Shown: positions 55,635 through 63,869 of the stretch, one piece after another
How the letters are laid out: the number at the start of each line of letters is the position of its first letter
Numbering within the stretch: position 1 is the stretch's first letter
Assembly (NCBI RefSeq): GCF_019048525.1
Contig: NZ_CP077369.1
Coordinates: 1,364,001 to 1,428,000 of the forward strand
Source of the DNA: Acinetobacter lwoffii
GTDB taxonomy: Bacteria; Pseudomonadota; Gammaproteobacteria; Pseudomonadales; Moraxellaceae
DNA: 64,000 nt
Direction of reading: 5' to 3'
Position numbers and translations under genes: made by a program
The notes under the pieces: generated by a model
Told to the model about the DNA's origin: nothing
Database searches by the model: none
The model's input: the letters and a program-made list of their open reading frames with translations, nothing else

Positions 55635-56804
55635 ATGCAATCAAATTATTTTCAGCAACTGACACAAGACTTAAAACAGCAGGGAACTGGCACACCGCAA
55701 CTGATTCTGGATTTGGCGCAATATCGACATAATCTGGAGGTTGTGCAGTCGAAATTGCCTGCGCAGTTACAACCGCGCCTGGTGGTGAAATCCTTAGCCA
55801 GCATTCAGCTACTCAAACTGGCCAGTGAAAAACTAAATAGCCAGCGCTTTATGGTGTTTCATCTGCCGTATCTTTCCTGCATAAGTGCGTCATTTCCACA
55901 GGCCGATATCTTGCTGGGTAAACCGATGCCAATTCAGGCGGTAAAATCTTTTTATCAAACTTTATCTGAGCAAAATAAAATCAATGATCAAGCAAGTATC
56001 CAATGGTTGATTGATGATGTGGAACGATTAAAACAATATCTGCAACTCGCGCAAAGCTTGAATATCTGCCTGAATGTCAATATTGAAATTGATGTAGGAC
56101 TGCATCGTGGCGGCGTGCAAACTCAGCAGCAATTTCTGGCTTTGCTTAAGCTGATTCAGCAACATGCAACCCATCTCAAATTAACCGGTTTAATGGGCTA
56201 TGATGCCCATGTGGCCAAACTGCCGAAAATCTTAAAATCTGCGGAAAAAAGTTATCAACAATCGCAGCAATGGTATCAACATTACATCGACATCATTCGG
56301 CAGCAGTTTCCCAATTTATGGCACGAAAACCTGTGTTTTAATGGCGGTGGCAGTCCGACCTTTATGCAGCATTGCCAACACAGTGTCTGTAATGATCTGG
56401 CTTTTGGCTCGTTGCTGCTCAAGCCCGGCGATTTTGATCTGGCGAATCTGGCTGAACTGCAATGTGCACTCTGGATTGCCACACCGGTACTTAAAGTTTT
56501 GTGCTATAGCCAGTTACCTGGTCTGTAACTGCTGAATCATCTTCCGCATAAATATAAGGCGGTATTCATATACGGCGGTTATTGGCAGGCCAACTATATT
56601 TATCCAGAAAAAAGTAAGCTGCATAGTTTGTATGGACGCAGCAGTAATCAGGAAATGCTGCTGTTGCCAAAATCCTGTGAGATTGAGCGGGATGAATATG
56701 TATTTTTACGACCGACTCAAAGTGAAGCGGTGATTCCGCAATTTGCTCAGCTTTATGCCTATACTCAAGGCAAGTTCGAAGCATGGGATAACTTTAGAGA
56801 ATAA
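55635..56804 (+). pseudogene. Alanine-racemase-fold (D-threonine aldolase/D-serine dehydratase-like) PLP enzyme, broken by an in-frame stop
   Basis: The first 297 codons have the fold-type III PLP lysine in RLVVKSLAS (about residue 53) and GLHRGG, NGGGSPTF near the barrel end. A TAA at 56526-56528 interrupts the frame, but the same frame stays open for 91 further codons to 56804, with a peptide that fits the C-terminal beta domain of the family (HKYKAVFIYGGYW, EYVFLRPTQSE). This is a single nonsense mutation, or a sequencing error. The truncated protein lacks the metal/substrate domain and is probably inactive. GAGGAG precedes the ATG. Confidence 0.82.
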
Positions 56805-56962
56805 AAAAAACAGTAATTTCTTGATTGATCTAAAGGCGAAGTAGTGACAAATAAATTCAAAATGCGCCAAATCGCGAATTTTCTAGGTGAAAAGGTTTAA
56901 TCCTGTGGATAAGACGTGTAAAATTCGAGTCGATTTTTATTTATCCACCGTTTTTATCTTTT

Positions 56963-57016
56963 GAGGCTGTGCCTCGATCATAATCTCGCGGTGACATGCC
57001 CTATGGTACGGGGCAT
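56963..57016 (+). promoter_or_regulatory. Candidate thrS operator mimicking a tRNA-Thr anticodon arm
   Basis: 56996-57002 pairs with 57010-57016 (six Watson-Crick pairs plus one U-G), leaving a seven-base loop AUGGUAC. In anticodon-loop numbering this places U at 33, GGU (a threonine anticodon) at 34-36 and A at 37. A second hairpin GAGGC-TGT-GCCTC is at 56963-56975. The first hairpin ends 19 bases before the thrS ATG and just ahead of AAGGA (57025-57029). E. coli ThrRS represses its own mRNA through such a structure. Confidence 0.68.
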
Positions 57017-57035
57017 CACTCCTTAAGGATTTTTT

Positions 57036-58958
57036 ATGCCAATTATCACTTTGCCAAATGGCGATCAAAAACAGTTTGATCAAGCCGTATCTGTGATGGA
57101 CGTTGCACTGAGCATTGGTCCAGGTCTTGCGAAAAATACAGTTGCAGGTCGTGTCAACGACCGTTTGGTTGATGCGTCTGATCTCATCACTGAAGATGCA
57201 ACCTTACAAATTATCACGCCTAAAGATGAAGATGGTATTCACATCATTCGTCACTCTTGCGCGCACTTGGTCGGCCATGCGGTTAAGCAATTGTTCCCAG
57301 AAGCAAAGATGGTCATTGGTCCGGTCATTGAAGAAGGCTTCTACTATGACATCTGGATGCCACGTCCATTCACTTTAGATGACATGGCTGCGATCGAAGA
57401 ACGTATGAAAAAGCTCATCGATCAAGACTACGATGTCATCAAAAAAATGACACCGCGTGATGAAGTCATTGCAGAATTCACTGCGCGTGGCGAAGAATAC
57501 AAATTGCGCTTGATTGCAGACATGCCTGAAGAAACGCAAATGGGCTTGTACTACCATCAGGATTATTTGGATATGTGCCGTGGTCCGCACGTACCAAACA
57601 CTAAATTCCTTAAATCGTTCAAGCTGACTAAAATCTCGGGTGCTTACTGGCGCGGTGATGCGAAAAACGAACAGCTACAACGTATTTACGGTACTGCTTG
57701 GGCAGACAAAAAACAGCTTGCGGCTTATGTAAAACGTATTGAGGAAGCAGAAAAACGCGATCATCGTAAAATCGGTAAAGCGCTTGATTTGTTCCACATG
57801 CAGGAAGAAGCACCGGGTATGGTGTTCTGGCATCCGAACGGTTGGACCATTTATCAAGTGCTTGAACAATACATGCGTAAAGTTCAGCAAGACAATGGCT
57901 ACGAAGAAATCCGCACACCGCAAGTGGTTGATTTCACGCTTTGGGAAAAATCAGGACATGCTGCCAACTATGCAGACAACATGTTCACCACGCATTCTGA
58001 AAACCGCAACTATGCGGTGAAGCCAATGAACTGTCCTTGTCACGTACAAGTCTTCAATCAAGGTTTGAAGTCATACCGTGATCTTCCTGTTCGTTTGGCA
58101 GAGTTCGGTTCATGTCATCGTAACGAACCATCAGGTTCATTGCACGGCATTATGCGTGTACGTGGCTTTACTCAGGATGATGCGCATATTTTCTGTACCA
58201 AAGAACAGATTGGTCCTGAAGTTGCAGACTTTATCAAATTGACACTGGATGTATACAAAGACTTTGGCTTCGAAGAAGTACAAATGAAGTTGTCGACGCG
58301 TCCTGAAAAACGTGTGGGTGATGACAAGCTTTGGGATATGGCAGAAAAATCTTTGGCAGATGCTTTGGATGCTGCAGGTCTTGAGTGGGAACTTCAACCA
58401 GGCGAAGGCGCATTCTACGGTCCGAAAATTGAATTCTCTCTGAAAGACTGCTTAGGTCGTGTCTGGCAGTGTGGTACCATTCAGTGTGACTTTAACTTGC
58501 CAGAACGTCTGGATGCGTCTTATGTCACTGAAGATAATGACCGCGATCAGCCAGTAATGTTACATCGTGCAATTCTTGGCAGCTTCGAGCGTTTTATTGG
58601 TATACTGATTGAACACTACGCAGGCTTCATGCCACCTTGGTTGGCACCAATGCAAGCGTGTGTGATGAACATTACCGATTCTCAAGCTGAGGCATGTGAG
58701 TCAGTCGTCGCAAAACTTAAAGAAAACGGTATCCGTGCAATTTCTGACTTGAGAAATGAGAAAATCGGCTTTAAGATTCGTGAACGTACATTAGAGCGTA
58801 TTCCTTACTTACTGGTACTTGGGGACCGTGAAGTAGAGGAAGGTACCGTAAACGTGCGTACCCGCTCAGGAACAAATTTGGGTACTATGTCAATCGATGC
58901 TTTCGTTGACCTAGTAAAAGCAGCCGTAGCCGAACGCGGCCGGTACATTGTGGAGTAA
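57036..58958 (+). CDS. thrS: Threonyl-tRNA synthetase
   Basis: A 640-residue class II synthetase: TGS domain (1-62), the editing domain with [16 protein letters not shown] and YCD-like CRGPHVPNT, the catalytic core with [10 protein letters not shown] (zinc-ligand Cys) and [15 protein letters not shown] (motif 2), [19 protein letters not shown] (motif 3), and a C-terminal anticodon-binding domain. AAGGA precedes the ATG. It is followed by infC with overlapping signals. Expression is probably autoregulated through the hairpin just upstream. Confidence 0.98.
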   Translation: MPIITLPNGDQKQFDQAVSVMDVALSIGPGLAKNTVAGRVNDRLVDASDLITEDATLQIITPKDEDGIHIIRHSCAHLVGHAVKQLFPEAKMVIGPVIEEGFYYDIWMPRPFTLDDMAAIEERMKKLIDQDYDVIKKMTPRDEVIAEFTARGEEYKLRLIADMPEETQMGLYYHQDYLDMCRGPHVPNTKFLKSFKLTKISGAYWRGDAKNEQLQRIYGTAWADKKQLAAYVKRIEEAEKRDHRKIGKALDLFHMQEEAPGMVFWHPNGWTIYQVLEQYMRKVQQDNGYEEIRTPQVVDFTLWEKSGHAANYADNMFTTHSENRNYAVKPMNCPCHVQVFNQGLKSYRDLPVRLAEFGSCHRNEPSGSLHGIMRVRGFTQDDAHIFCTKEQIGPEVADFIKLTLDVYKDFGFEEVQMKLSTRPEKRVGDDKLWDMAEKSLADALDAAGLEWELQPGEGAFYGPKIEFSLKDCLGRVWQCGTIQCDFNLPERLDASYVTEDNDRDQPVMLHRAILGSFERFIGILIEHYAGFMPPWLAPMQACVMNITDSQAEACESVVAKLKENGIRAISDLRNEKIGFKIRERTLERIPYLLVLGDREVEEGTVNVRTRSGTNLGTMSIDAFVDLVKAAVAERGRYIVE

Positions 58959-58963
58959 CAGCG

Positions 58964-59515
58964 ATTAAACAGCCTGACCGTAATCAACAGGGCGGTAACA
59001 AATCAAACCGTCCTGCCTTGAATGATGAAATTCGTGCGAAAGAAGTCCGTCTTGTAGACGAAAATGGTGAGCAGAAAGGGATTGTAAGCTTAGCTGACGC
59101 CCTGCGCGCAGCAGAAAGTGTTGAGCTTGATCTTGTAGAGATCGTAGCAAACGCTGAGCCACCAGTATGTAAGATCATGGACTTCAACAAGCATTTGTTT
59201 GATCTTAAGCAAAAGCAGAAAGAAGCGAAGAAAAAACAACATCAAGTCCAGGTGAAAGAAATCAAGCTACGCCCGGGTACTGATGTTGGCGATTACAACG
59301 TAAAACTACGTGCAATCATCAAGTTCCTTGAAGAAGGTAACAAGGTGAAAATCACGCTTCGTTTCCGTGGTCGTGAAATGGCGCACCAACAGTTGGGTCT
59401 AGCTCAATTGCAAAAAATTGAAGCTGACGTGGCTGAATTCGGTACTGTTGAGCAGATGCCGAAAATGGAAGGGCGTCAAATGGGTATGCTACTTGGTCCT
59501 AAAAAGAAAAAGTAA
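58964..59515 (+). CDS. infC: Translation initiation factor IF-3, AUU start
   Basis: A 183-residue IF-3 with N-terminal domain ([20 protein letters not shown]), linker rich in lysine, and C-terminal domain ([33 protein letters not shown]). The start is the rare AUU at 58964: it gives the expected N-terminus ([11 protein letters not shown]), has GGAG at 58952-58955, and no ATG or GTG fits. IF-3 discriminates against AUU, so this is the classical autoregulation seen in E. coli. The ribosome-binding site overlaps the thrS stop. Confidence 0.96.
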   Translation: MKQPDRNQQGGNKSNRPALNDEIRAKEVRLVDENGEQKGIVSLADALRAAESVELDLVEIVANAEPPVCKIMDFNKHLFDLKQKQKEAKKKQHQVQVKEIKLRPGTDVGDYNVKLRAIIKFLEEGNKVKITLRFRGREMAHQQLGLAQLQKIEADVAEFGTVEQMPKMEGRQMGMLLGPKKKK

Positions 59516-59529
59516 GCACTCATTAAGCG

Positions 59530-59560
59530 AAAAAAGCCCTGCATATGCAGGGCTTTTTTT
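59530..59560. terminator. Bidirectional terminator after infC
   Basis: A perfect palindrome AAAAGCCCTGCATATGCAGGGCTTTT with long A/T runs. It stops infC from the left and probably also served the convergent membrane-protein gene before the IS insertion. It also separates infC from rpmI. Confidence 0.9.
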
Positions 59561-59614
59561 ATTCTTTAAAATGTCCCGTCCTGAAATAAGTTTACACCTT
59601 AAGAGACTTATTTT

Positions 59615-60004
59615 ATGGAACATAAACGAGAACAACGAGTTAAACGTACACAACGTGACTATAGCTTTGCCTTTAAAATGATGGTGGTACATGAAGTAGA
59701 AAAAGGGCAAATTACTTATAAGCAAGCTCAGGCAAAATATGGTATTCAAGGAAGATCAACTGTGCTGGTATGGTTACGCAAGCACGGACAACAGGACTGG
59801 ACTTCGAATATGCCGACTTCTTCTAAACGCCAATTGACACCCCAACAACGAATCCGCCAATTAGAAAAGCAGTTAGCCGCAGAAAAGCTTAAAACTGAAT
59901 TTATTCAGGATGTGATTTATCACATTGATAAAGAATGTGGGACTGATCTTGGAAAAAAGTATACCGAGCACGTTTCAAAGATTGGCAAAGCCAAAGAAGA
60001 CTAA
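59615..60004 (+). CDS. IS3-family OrfA (helix-turn-helix, leucine zipper)
   Basis: A 129-residue protein with an N-terminal helix-turn-helix (TYKQAQAKYGIQGRSTVLVWL) and a coiled coil (RIRQLEKQLAAEKLKTE) that binds the IS ends. The slippery heptamer A AAA AAG lies at 59953-59959 in the correct phase for -1 frameshifting, after which the frame runs without stops into OrfB. Frameshifting would yield the OrfAB transposase; unshifted translation yields OrfA alone. Confidence 0.92.
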   Translation: MEHKREQRVKRTQRDYSFAFKMMVVHEVEKGQITYKQAQAKYGIQGRSTVLVWLRKHGQQDWTSNMPTSSKRQLTPQQRIRQLEKQLAAEKLKTEFIQDVIYHIDKECGTDLGKKYTEHVSKIGKAKED

Positions 60005-60027
60005 GCGTTTCACGTTATTGTCAGTGG

Positions 60028-60837
60028 TTGGGAATCACCCGACAAGCTTATTATCAAGCAGAAAAACGTGCTCAAATGACTGCACAAGCAACTGAACAAA
60101 TACTTGAGTTGGTTATGGAATATCGCTGTCTCATGCCAAGTATCGGAACACGTAAGCTGTATTGGCTTATTAAAGGCAAATTGTTGCAACGTGGTTTAAA
60201 GTGTGGACGGGATCAGTTATTTAAAATATTGAAAGAAAATAACTTATTGATTCGCCCTAAGCGTCGCTATACAAAAACTACGGATAGCAAGCATTGGATG
60301 AAGAAGCATCCAAATTTATTAAAGGATTATTCAGCGGTGCAAGCCAATGAAGTCTTTGTTAGTGATATTACCTATGTTGAGAGTGCTGAAGGTGTGCATT
60401 ATTTATCCTTGGTGACAGATGCTTATACCCGACAGATTAAAGGTTATAAGTTATCGAATGATATGCGTGCAGAGAATGTTGTGCAGGCACTACATATGGC
60501 GATGCAGCATGTGACAGATCGGGCAGCCAGGATGATTCACCATTCAGACAGAGGCTCTCAGTATTGCTCTGAGCTATATCAATCGGCATTGCGCCATTAT
60601 GGGATATGTCCTTCCATGACAGATGGCAAGGACTGTTATCAGAATGCATTAGCAGAGCGAATTAATGGAATATTAAAGCAGGAGTTTTTAACCACGCGAT
60701 GTCAAACCATGAAGGAGTTAGATCACTTAATTGCGGAATCTATCATGATTTACAATTGTTATAGACCGCATTTAAGTTTAAATATGAACACCCCGAATCA
60801 GATGTATGAGCAAACAAAAACCGAGCTAATTGCTTAA
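60028..60837 (+). CDS. IS3-family transposase OrfB (DDE integrase core)
   Basis: A 269-residue catalytic part with the DDE triad: Asp in VSDITYVES, Asp in HHSDRGSQYCS and Glu in NALAERINGILKQEF, spaced 35 residues apart for the last two. The listed start is a TTG, but the frame is open back to the slippery site at 59953-59959 (joining peptide KVYRARFKDWQSQRRLS), so the functional product is expected to be the OrfAB fusion in the -1 frame relative to OrfA. Confidence 0.93.
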   Translation: MGITRQAYYQAEKRAQMTAQATEQILELVMEYRCLMPSIGTRKLYWLIKGKLLQRGLKCGRDQLFKILKENNLLIRPKRRYTKTTDSKHWMKKHPNLLKDYSAVQANEVFVSDITYVESAEGVHYLSLVTDAYTRQIKGYKLSNDMRAENVVQALHMAMQHVTDRAARMIHHSDRGSQYCSELYQSALRHYGICPSMTDGKDCYQNALAERINGILKQEFLTTRCQTMKELDHLIAESIMIYNCYRPHLSLNMNTPNQMYEQTKTELIA

Positions 60838-60869
60838 CTCGGTTTGAAGTGGAATACTGTCAATCTATT

Positions 60870-61424
60870 TCAGGACAAGACAAAATTCCACGCGCTTTGT
60901 ATGGCGTACATAATCTGTTGAGCTTGCTGGCGGGAAAACATCGACAGCTGAATCCGGAAAAATCCAAGACAAATTTGATTCATCAGACCGGGCTGGCACA
61001 ATTTAAAATCCAAAGTGCCATCGCGTTGACTAATCACATGCGCTGGCATGTTATAGAGCCAGCGTTTGAGGTGCGCTTTGAGAGAATCATAGCGCGGATT
61101 CAGAAAACTATACTGTACGGAATGTCGTTTTAAGCACAGGCTGATGCGGAAACCGGCCAAAGTATAATAAATGGCTTGTGAGGTTATTTTGAGTTTGGTT
61201 CCCTGCATAAGCAGCGAAAGACCAAGAAAGCCGCCAATATAAATATAAAAGTCAGGAGACTCCTGCCATAAAAATAATAGTCCTTGGAAAAAACTGGAAT
61301 TGCTACGCACACTGCTGAAATAAAAAATGCTGAATATTCCGACCGGATAACAAAACAGCAAATATCCCGTAGTGCGCATGATCGGGCTAGCTTGATGAAA
61401 CAGGATGTTTTCTGGCACATTCAT
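60870..61424 (-). CDS. Conserved membrane protein whose last codons were replaced by the IS
   Basis: A 184-residue protein with two hydrophobic helices (about 18-37 and 58-76) and a basic C-terminal domain. No family was recognised. Its stop codon lies inside the IS3-family element: the current end is WNFVLS. Joining the flanks with one copy of the AAA duplication restores WNFKE and then TAA, so the insertion changed only the last two residues. The protein is probably still functional. It has lost its own terminator, now on the other side of the element. Confidence 0.7.
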   Translation of the reverse strand: MNVPENILFHQASPIMRTTGYLLFCYPVGIFSIFYFSSVRSNSSFFQGLLFLWQESPDFYIYIGGFLGLSLLMQGTKLKITSQAIYYTLAGFRISLCLKRHSVQYSFLNPRYDSLKAHLKRWLYNMPAHVISQRDGTLDFKLCQPGLMNQICLGFFRIQLSMFSRQQAQQIMYAIQSAWNFVLS

Positions 61425-61482
61425 GGTTTATTTTTATGATCAGAAAGCGTATTGCCTTAATGAGCTTAGGTAATCTGTAGCC

Positions 61483-61510
61483 AAAAAGAAAGGCCCTTTC
61501 GGACCTTCCT
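61483..61510 (-). terminator. Terminator after the small heat-shock gene
   Basis: On the minus strand AAGGTCC-GAAA-GGGCCTT (one U-G pair) followed by TCTTTTT. Confidence 0.8.
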
Positions 61511-61528
61511 TTGCGTACTTAATCAAGC

Positions 61529-61984
61529 TTATTCCACTGATTTTTCATCGTTTGCAATGAGCAGTTTATTGCCAATCGGGATTTGACGTGGCAATTTTTC
61601 TTCTGGAATAATGCGCTGCAAGTCGATGATCAATAAACCATTTTCATAGTCTGCCTGTTGTACCTCAATATATTCATCCAGACGTAAAGACAATTTAAAT
61701 GCACGTCGCGCAATGCCTTTGTACAGGAATTCAATACTGTCATTGCTCTGGTTTTCAGGCTTGCCTAGGATGGTCAGCAACTTATTTTCCAGACGAATGT
61801 CGAGTTCTTCCTGACGAAAACCAGCAGTTGCCACCACGATGCGGTAATTATTCTCACCACGCTTTTCGATATTATACGGTGGGTAATTCGGTGCATCGCT
61901 TTGCATGGCATAGTCAATAAAGTCATTCAAGCGATCAAAGCCAATACTACGACGAAATAATGGATGAAGATTTAAGTTACTCAT
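61529..61984 (-). CDS. Hsp20/IbpA-type small heat-shock protein
   Basis: A 151-residue alpha-crystallin-domain chaperone that holds unfolding proteins. It has PPYNIEKRGENNYRIVVATAGF at the start of the domain, GIARRAFKLSLRLDEYI, and the ENGLLIIDLQR strand; the C-terminus has an I-x-I-like QIPIG motif. Such genes are usually heat-induced. The leader on the minus strand holds a strong hairpin at 62058-62083. No sigma-32 promoter could be identified with confidence. Confidence 0.93.
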   Translation of the reverse strand: MSNLNLHPLFRRSIGFDRLNDFIDYAMQSDAPNYPPYNIEKRGENNYRIVVATAGFRQEELDIRLENKLLTILGKPENQSNDSIEFLYKGIARRAFKLSLRLDEYIEVQQADYENGLLIIDLQRIIPEEKLPRQIPIGNKLLIANDEKSVE

Positions 61985-62057
61985 GATTAGAACCTTCTCA
62001 CTAAAGCAAAGTTATAAAAACAAGAAAATAAGATCTGTCATGTCAGACATCAACAGC

Positions 62058-62083
62058 GCATAAGATTGACGCAATCCTTATGC
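62058..62083 (-). promoter_or_regulatory. Leader hairpin upstream of the small heat-shock gene
   Basis: GCATAAGGATT and AATCTTATGC pair with one bulge around a five-base loop, 75-100 bases before the ATG. It may be part of a thermosensing leader or simply mark the divergent promoter region; the function is inferred. Confidence 0.4.
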
Positions 62084-62267
62084 AGAAATAAATATGTGTT
62101 TGGAGCTGAAATTTTCAAGATCAAAAAGAAAAAAATATATAAATTTTTAATAAGATTTTGATATTTATTGAAAAATAATTTTAAAATGCAGACTTGTTGT
62201 TTCTTTCTAAATCCTCTATGTTGAGTACATCGTCGCATAGTAAAAGTGCAGGGAGTATTAGAAGAAA

Positions 62268-62888
62268 ATGATCGATTTATATTATTGGGGCACCCCCAAC
62301 GGCCATAAAATTAGTATTGCTCTAGAAGAAATGGGGCTGGAATATCAAATTATTCCCATCAATATTCTGGAAAATGACCAGTTCCAGTCCGATTTTCTGG
62401 CTATTTCTCCCAATAATAAAATCCCGGCAATTGTTGATCAGGATGGGCCACATGGCCGCGCCATTTCAATTTTTGAGTCAGGTGCGATCTTGCAATATCT
62501 GGGTCGCAAAACAAGTCTGTTTTATCCAGCCGATGAAGTGAAGCGTATTCAGGTCGAACAGTGGCTGATGTGGCAAATGGGCGGTTTGGGGCCGATGCTC
62601 GGGCAAAATCATCACTTTAGCCGTTTTGCACCTGAGCGGATTGCTTATGCCACAGAGCGCTATGTCAATGAAAGCAAGCGTTTATATGGGGTGTTGAATA
62701 AACAGCTGGTCGGGCAGGAGTATGTGGCTGGCGAATACTCGATTGCAGATATGGCCATTTTCCCTTGGTTATTACGGCATGACTGGCAGCAGATCACTCT
62801 GGAAGACTATCCTGAAGTTTCCAAATATATCGATCGTTTGAATGCTCGTCCTGCGGTTCAGAAAGCGTTGGCAATACAGGTCAGTTAA
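62268..62888 (+). CDS. Glutathione S-transferase family, YfcG/YghU-like
   Basis: A 206-residue GST: thioredoxin-like N-terminal domain with YYWGTPNGHKISIALEEMGL (Thr/Asn at the active-site turn as in the Nu class), NKIPAIVD (cis-Pro), FESGAILQYL (glutathione gamma-Glu site), and a helical C-terminal domain with the N-capping SIADMAIFPW. Nu-class members are disulfide-bond oxidoreductases rather than classical transferases. A terminator follows. Confidence 0.88.
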   Translation: MIDLYYWGTPNGHKISIALEEMGLEYQIIPINILENDQFQSDFLAISPNNKIPAIVDQDGPHGRAISIFESGAILQYLGRKTSLFYPADEVKRIQVEQWLMWQMGGLGPMLGQNHHFSRFAPERIAYATERYVNESKRLYGVLNKQLVGQEYVAGEYSIADMAIFPWLLRHDWQQITLEDYPEVSKYIDRLNARPAVQKALAIQVS

Positions 62889-62925
62889 GCGTCTGCCTTT
62901 ATGTTAAAATAGCCTTAAGCAAATA

Positions 62926-62949
62926 AAGCCACCCTTACGGTGGTTTTTT
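62926..62949 (+). terminator. Terminator after the GST gene
   Basis: CCACC-CTTAC-GGTGG flanked by A-rich and T-rich arms, ending in T6. Confidence 0.85.
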
Positions 62950-62962
62950 ATTGGATGGATAT

Positions 62963-63253
62963 ATGAACGATTTTCTTCTGAACTTTACCAAGATTGTTGA
63001 AAGTAATACCCGAATTTACTGGAGCATTCTTTTCGGCATTGCTGCATGTTTAGTGCTGTATGTTGCTGAAATTGTGCATATCGATCAGGTGATTGCTGCC
63101 CTAAATACCAAAGATCAGCAGATTTTACGTGCTGCAATTGCACCGCTCAATGAGCAGTATAAATGGGCGCGGATCATGGCGATGGTGACTGCAGTCGTTT
63201 GGTCCAGTTGGGAATATAGTAAAGCCAAGAAAAAAATGGGCTTGAGCCGTTAA
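62963..63253 (+). CDS. Small membrane protein of unknown function
   Basis: A 96-residue protein with a hydrophobic helix at about 20-41 and a second, weaker one near 75-88, ending in a basic tail (KAKKKMGLSR). No family was recognised. The frame has an upstream TTG at 62951; the ATG at 62963 was preferred, with GGATGGA before it. The next gene starts seven bases after the stop, so they are probably co-transcribed. Confidence 0.65.
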   Translation: MNDFLLNFTKIVESNTRIYWSILFGIAACLVLYVAEIVHIDQVIAALNTKDQQILRAAIAPLNEQYKWARIMAMVTAVVWSSWEYSKAKKKMGLSR

Positions 63254-63260
63254 TGCTCTA

Positions 63261-63683
63261 ATGAGCCTGTTTTTACTGTTTCTATCTGCCTTTGGTGCAG
63301 CGACCTTACTGCCTTTACAGTCTGAAGCTGTGCTACTGGGGCTTTTAGTGCAGGGTGAGCAGAGTGCGGTACTGTTAATTGCGGTGGCCAGTTTGGGGAA
63401 TATACTGGGTTCTTGTGTGAACTGGTATCTGGGACTCAAGATTGAGCATTATAAAAATAAAAAGTGGTTTCCGGTTTCAGCAGATAAGATGCTCAAGGCG
63501 CAAAAGACCTATCAGAAATATGGTTACTGGTCTTTACTGCTGAGCTGGGTGCCTATCATTGGTGATCCGATTACCCTGATTGCGGGACTATTAAAAGAAA
63601 ACCTCGTCCGTTTTCTGCTGATGGTCAGCATCGCTAAAATTGGACGTTATCTGTTTGTCTATGCGGCCTTTGCCATGTTCTAA
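63261..63683 (+). CDS. YqaA-family (DedA-related) membrane protein
   Basis: A 140-residue protein with hydrophobic helices at about 3-30, 38-56 and 90-138. PLQSEAVLLGLL, ASLGNILGSCVNWYLG and GYWSLLLSWVPIIGDPITLIAG match the YqaA/VTT-domain family, related to DedA proteins involved in membrane lipid flipping or homeostasis. Substrate unknown. Confidence 0.85.
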   Translation: MSLFLLFLSAFGAATLLPLQSEAVLLGLLVQGEQSAVLLIAVASLGNILGSCVNWYLGLKIEHYKNKKWFPVSADKMLKAQKTYQKYGYWSLLLSWVPIIGDPITLIAGLLKENLVRFLLMVSIAKIGRYLFVYAAFAMF

Positions 63684-63815
63684 ACTTGAAAATAATTTTC
63701 CTGATCCAGTCTTGGATATTATTTCAGAGCGAAATCATTCTTTAAATTCGCTTATTGGGTGAAGATGCTTTTGTTTTAAACAAAGATGCTTTAGAATACT
63801 CGCTCCCTTACCTGC

Positions 63816-63844
63816 AGGTCGTTTTGTAATGGTGCAAACGAGCC
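63816..63844 (+). promoter_or_regulatory. Candidate leader hairpin upstream of rpmI
   Basis: GGTCGTTT and AAACGAGCC pair with one bulged base around an 11-base loop, 25 bases before the rpmI ATG. A TAGAAT at about 63792 could be the -10 element. In E. coli L20 represses this operon through leader structures; whether this hairpin does that is inference. Confidence 0.4.
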
Positions 63845-63869
63845 GAACAGGTGTTCAAAAGAGGTTGTT

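Larger units (their letters stand above)
59572..60882 (+). mobile_element. IS3-family insertion sequence (1311 bp)
   Basis: Imperfect terminal inverted repeats of about 25 bp beginning TGTC and sharing GTCCTGAAATA (left end 59572, right end 60882), flanked by a 3-bp repeat AAA (59569-59571 and 60883-60885). Two overlapping transposase frames with a slippery heptamer between them. All parts are intact, so it may be active. It lies between infC and a minus-strand membrane-protein gene. Confidence 0.92.

Noticed and set aside
59018..59515. infC starting at the TTG at 59018
   Set aside because: The AUU at 58964 has a ribosome-binding site and restores the conserved N-terminus of IF-3.
60849..61133. 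94-codon plus-strand frame beside the IS3-family element
   Set aside because: It lies antisense to the membrane-protein gene, begins inside the IS right end and shows no recognisable motif.
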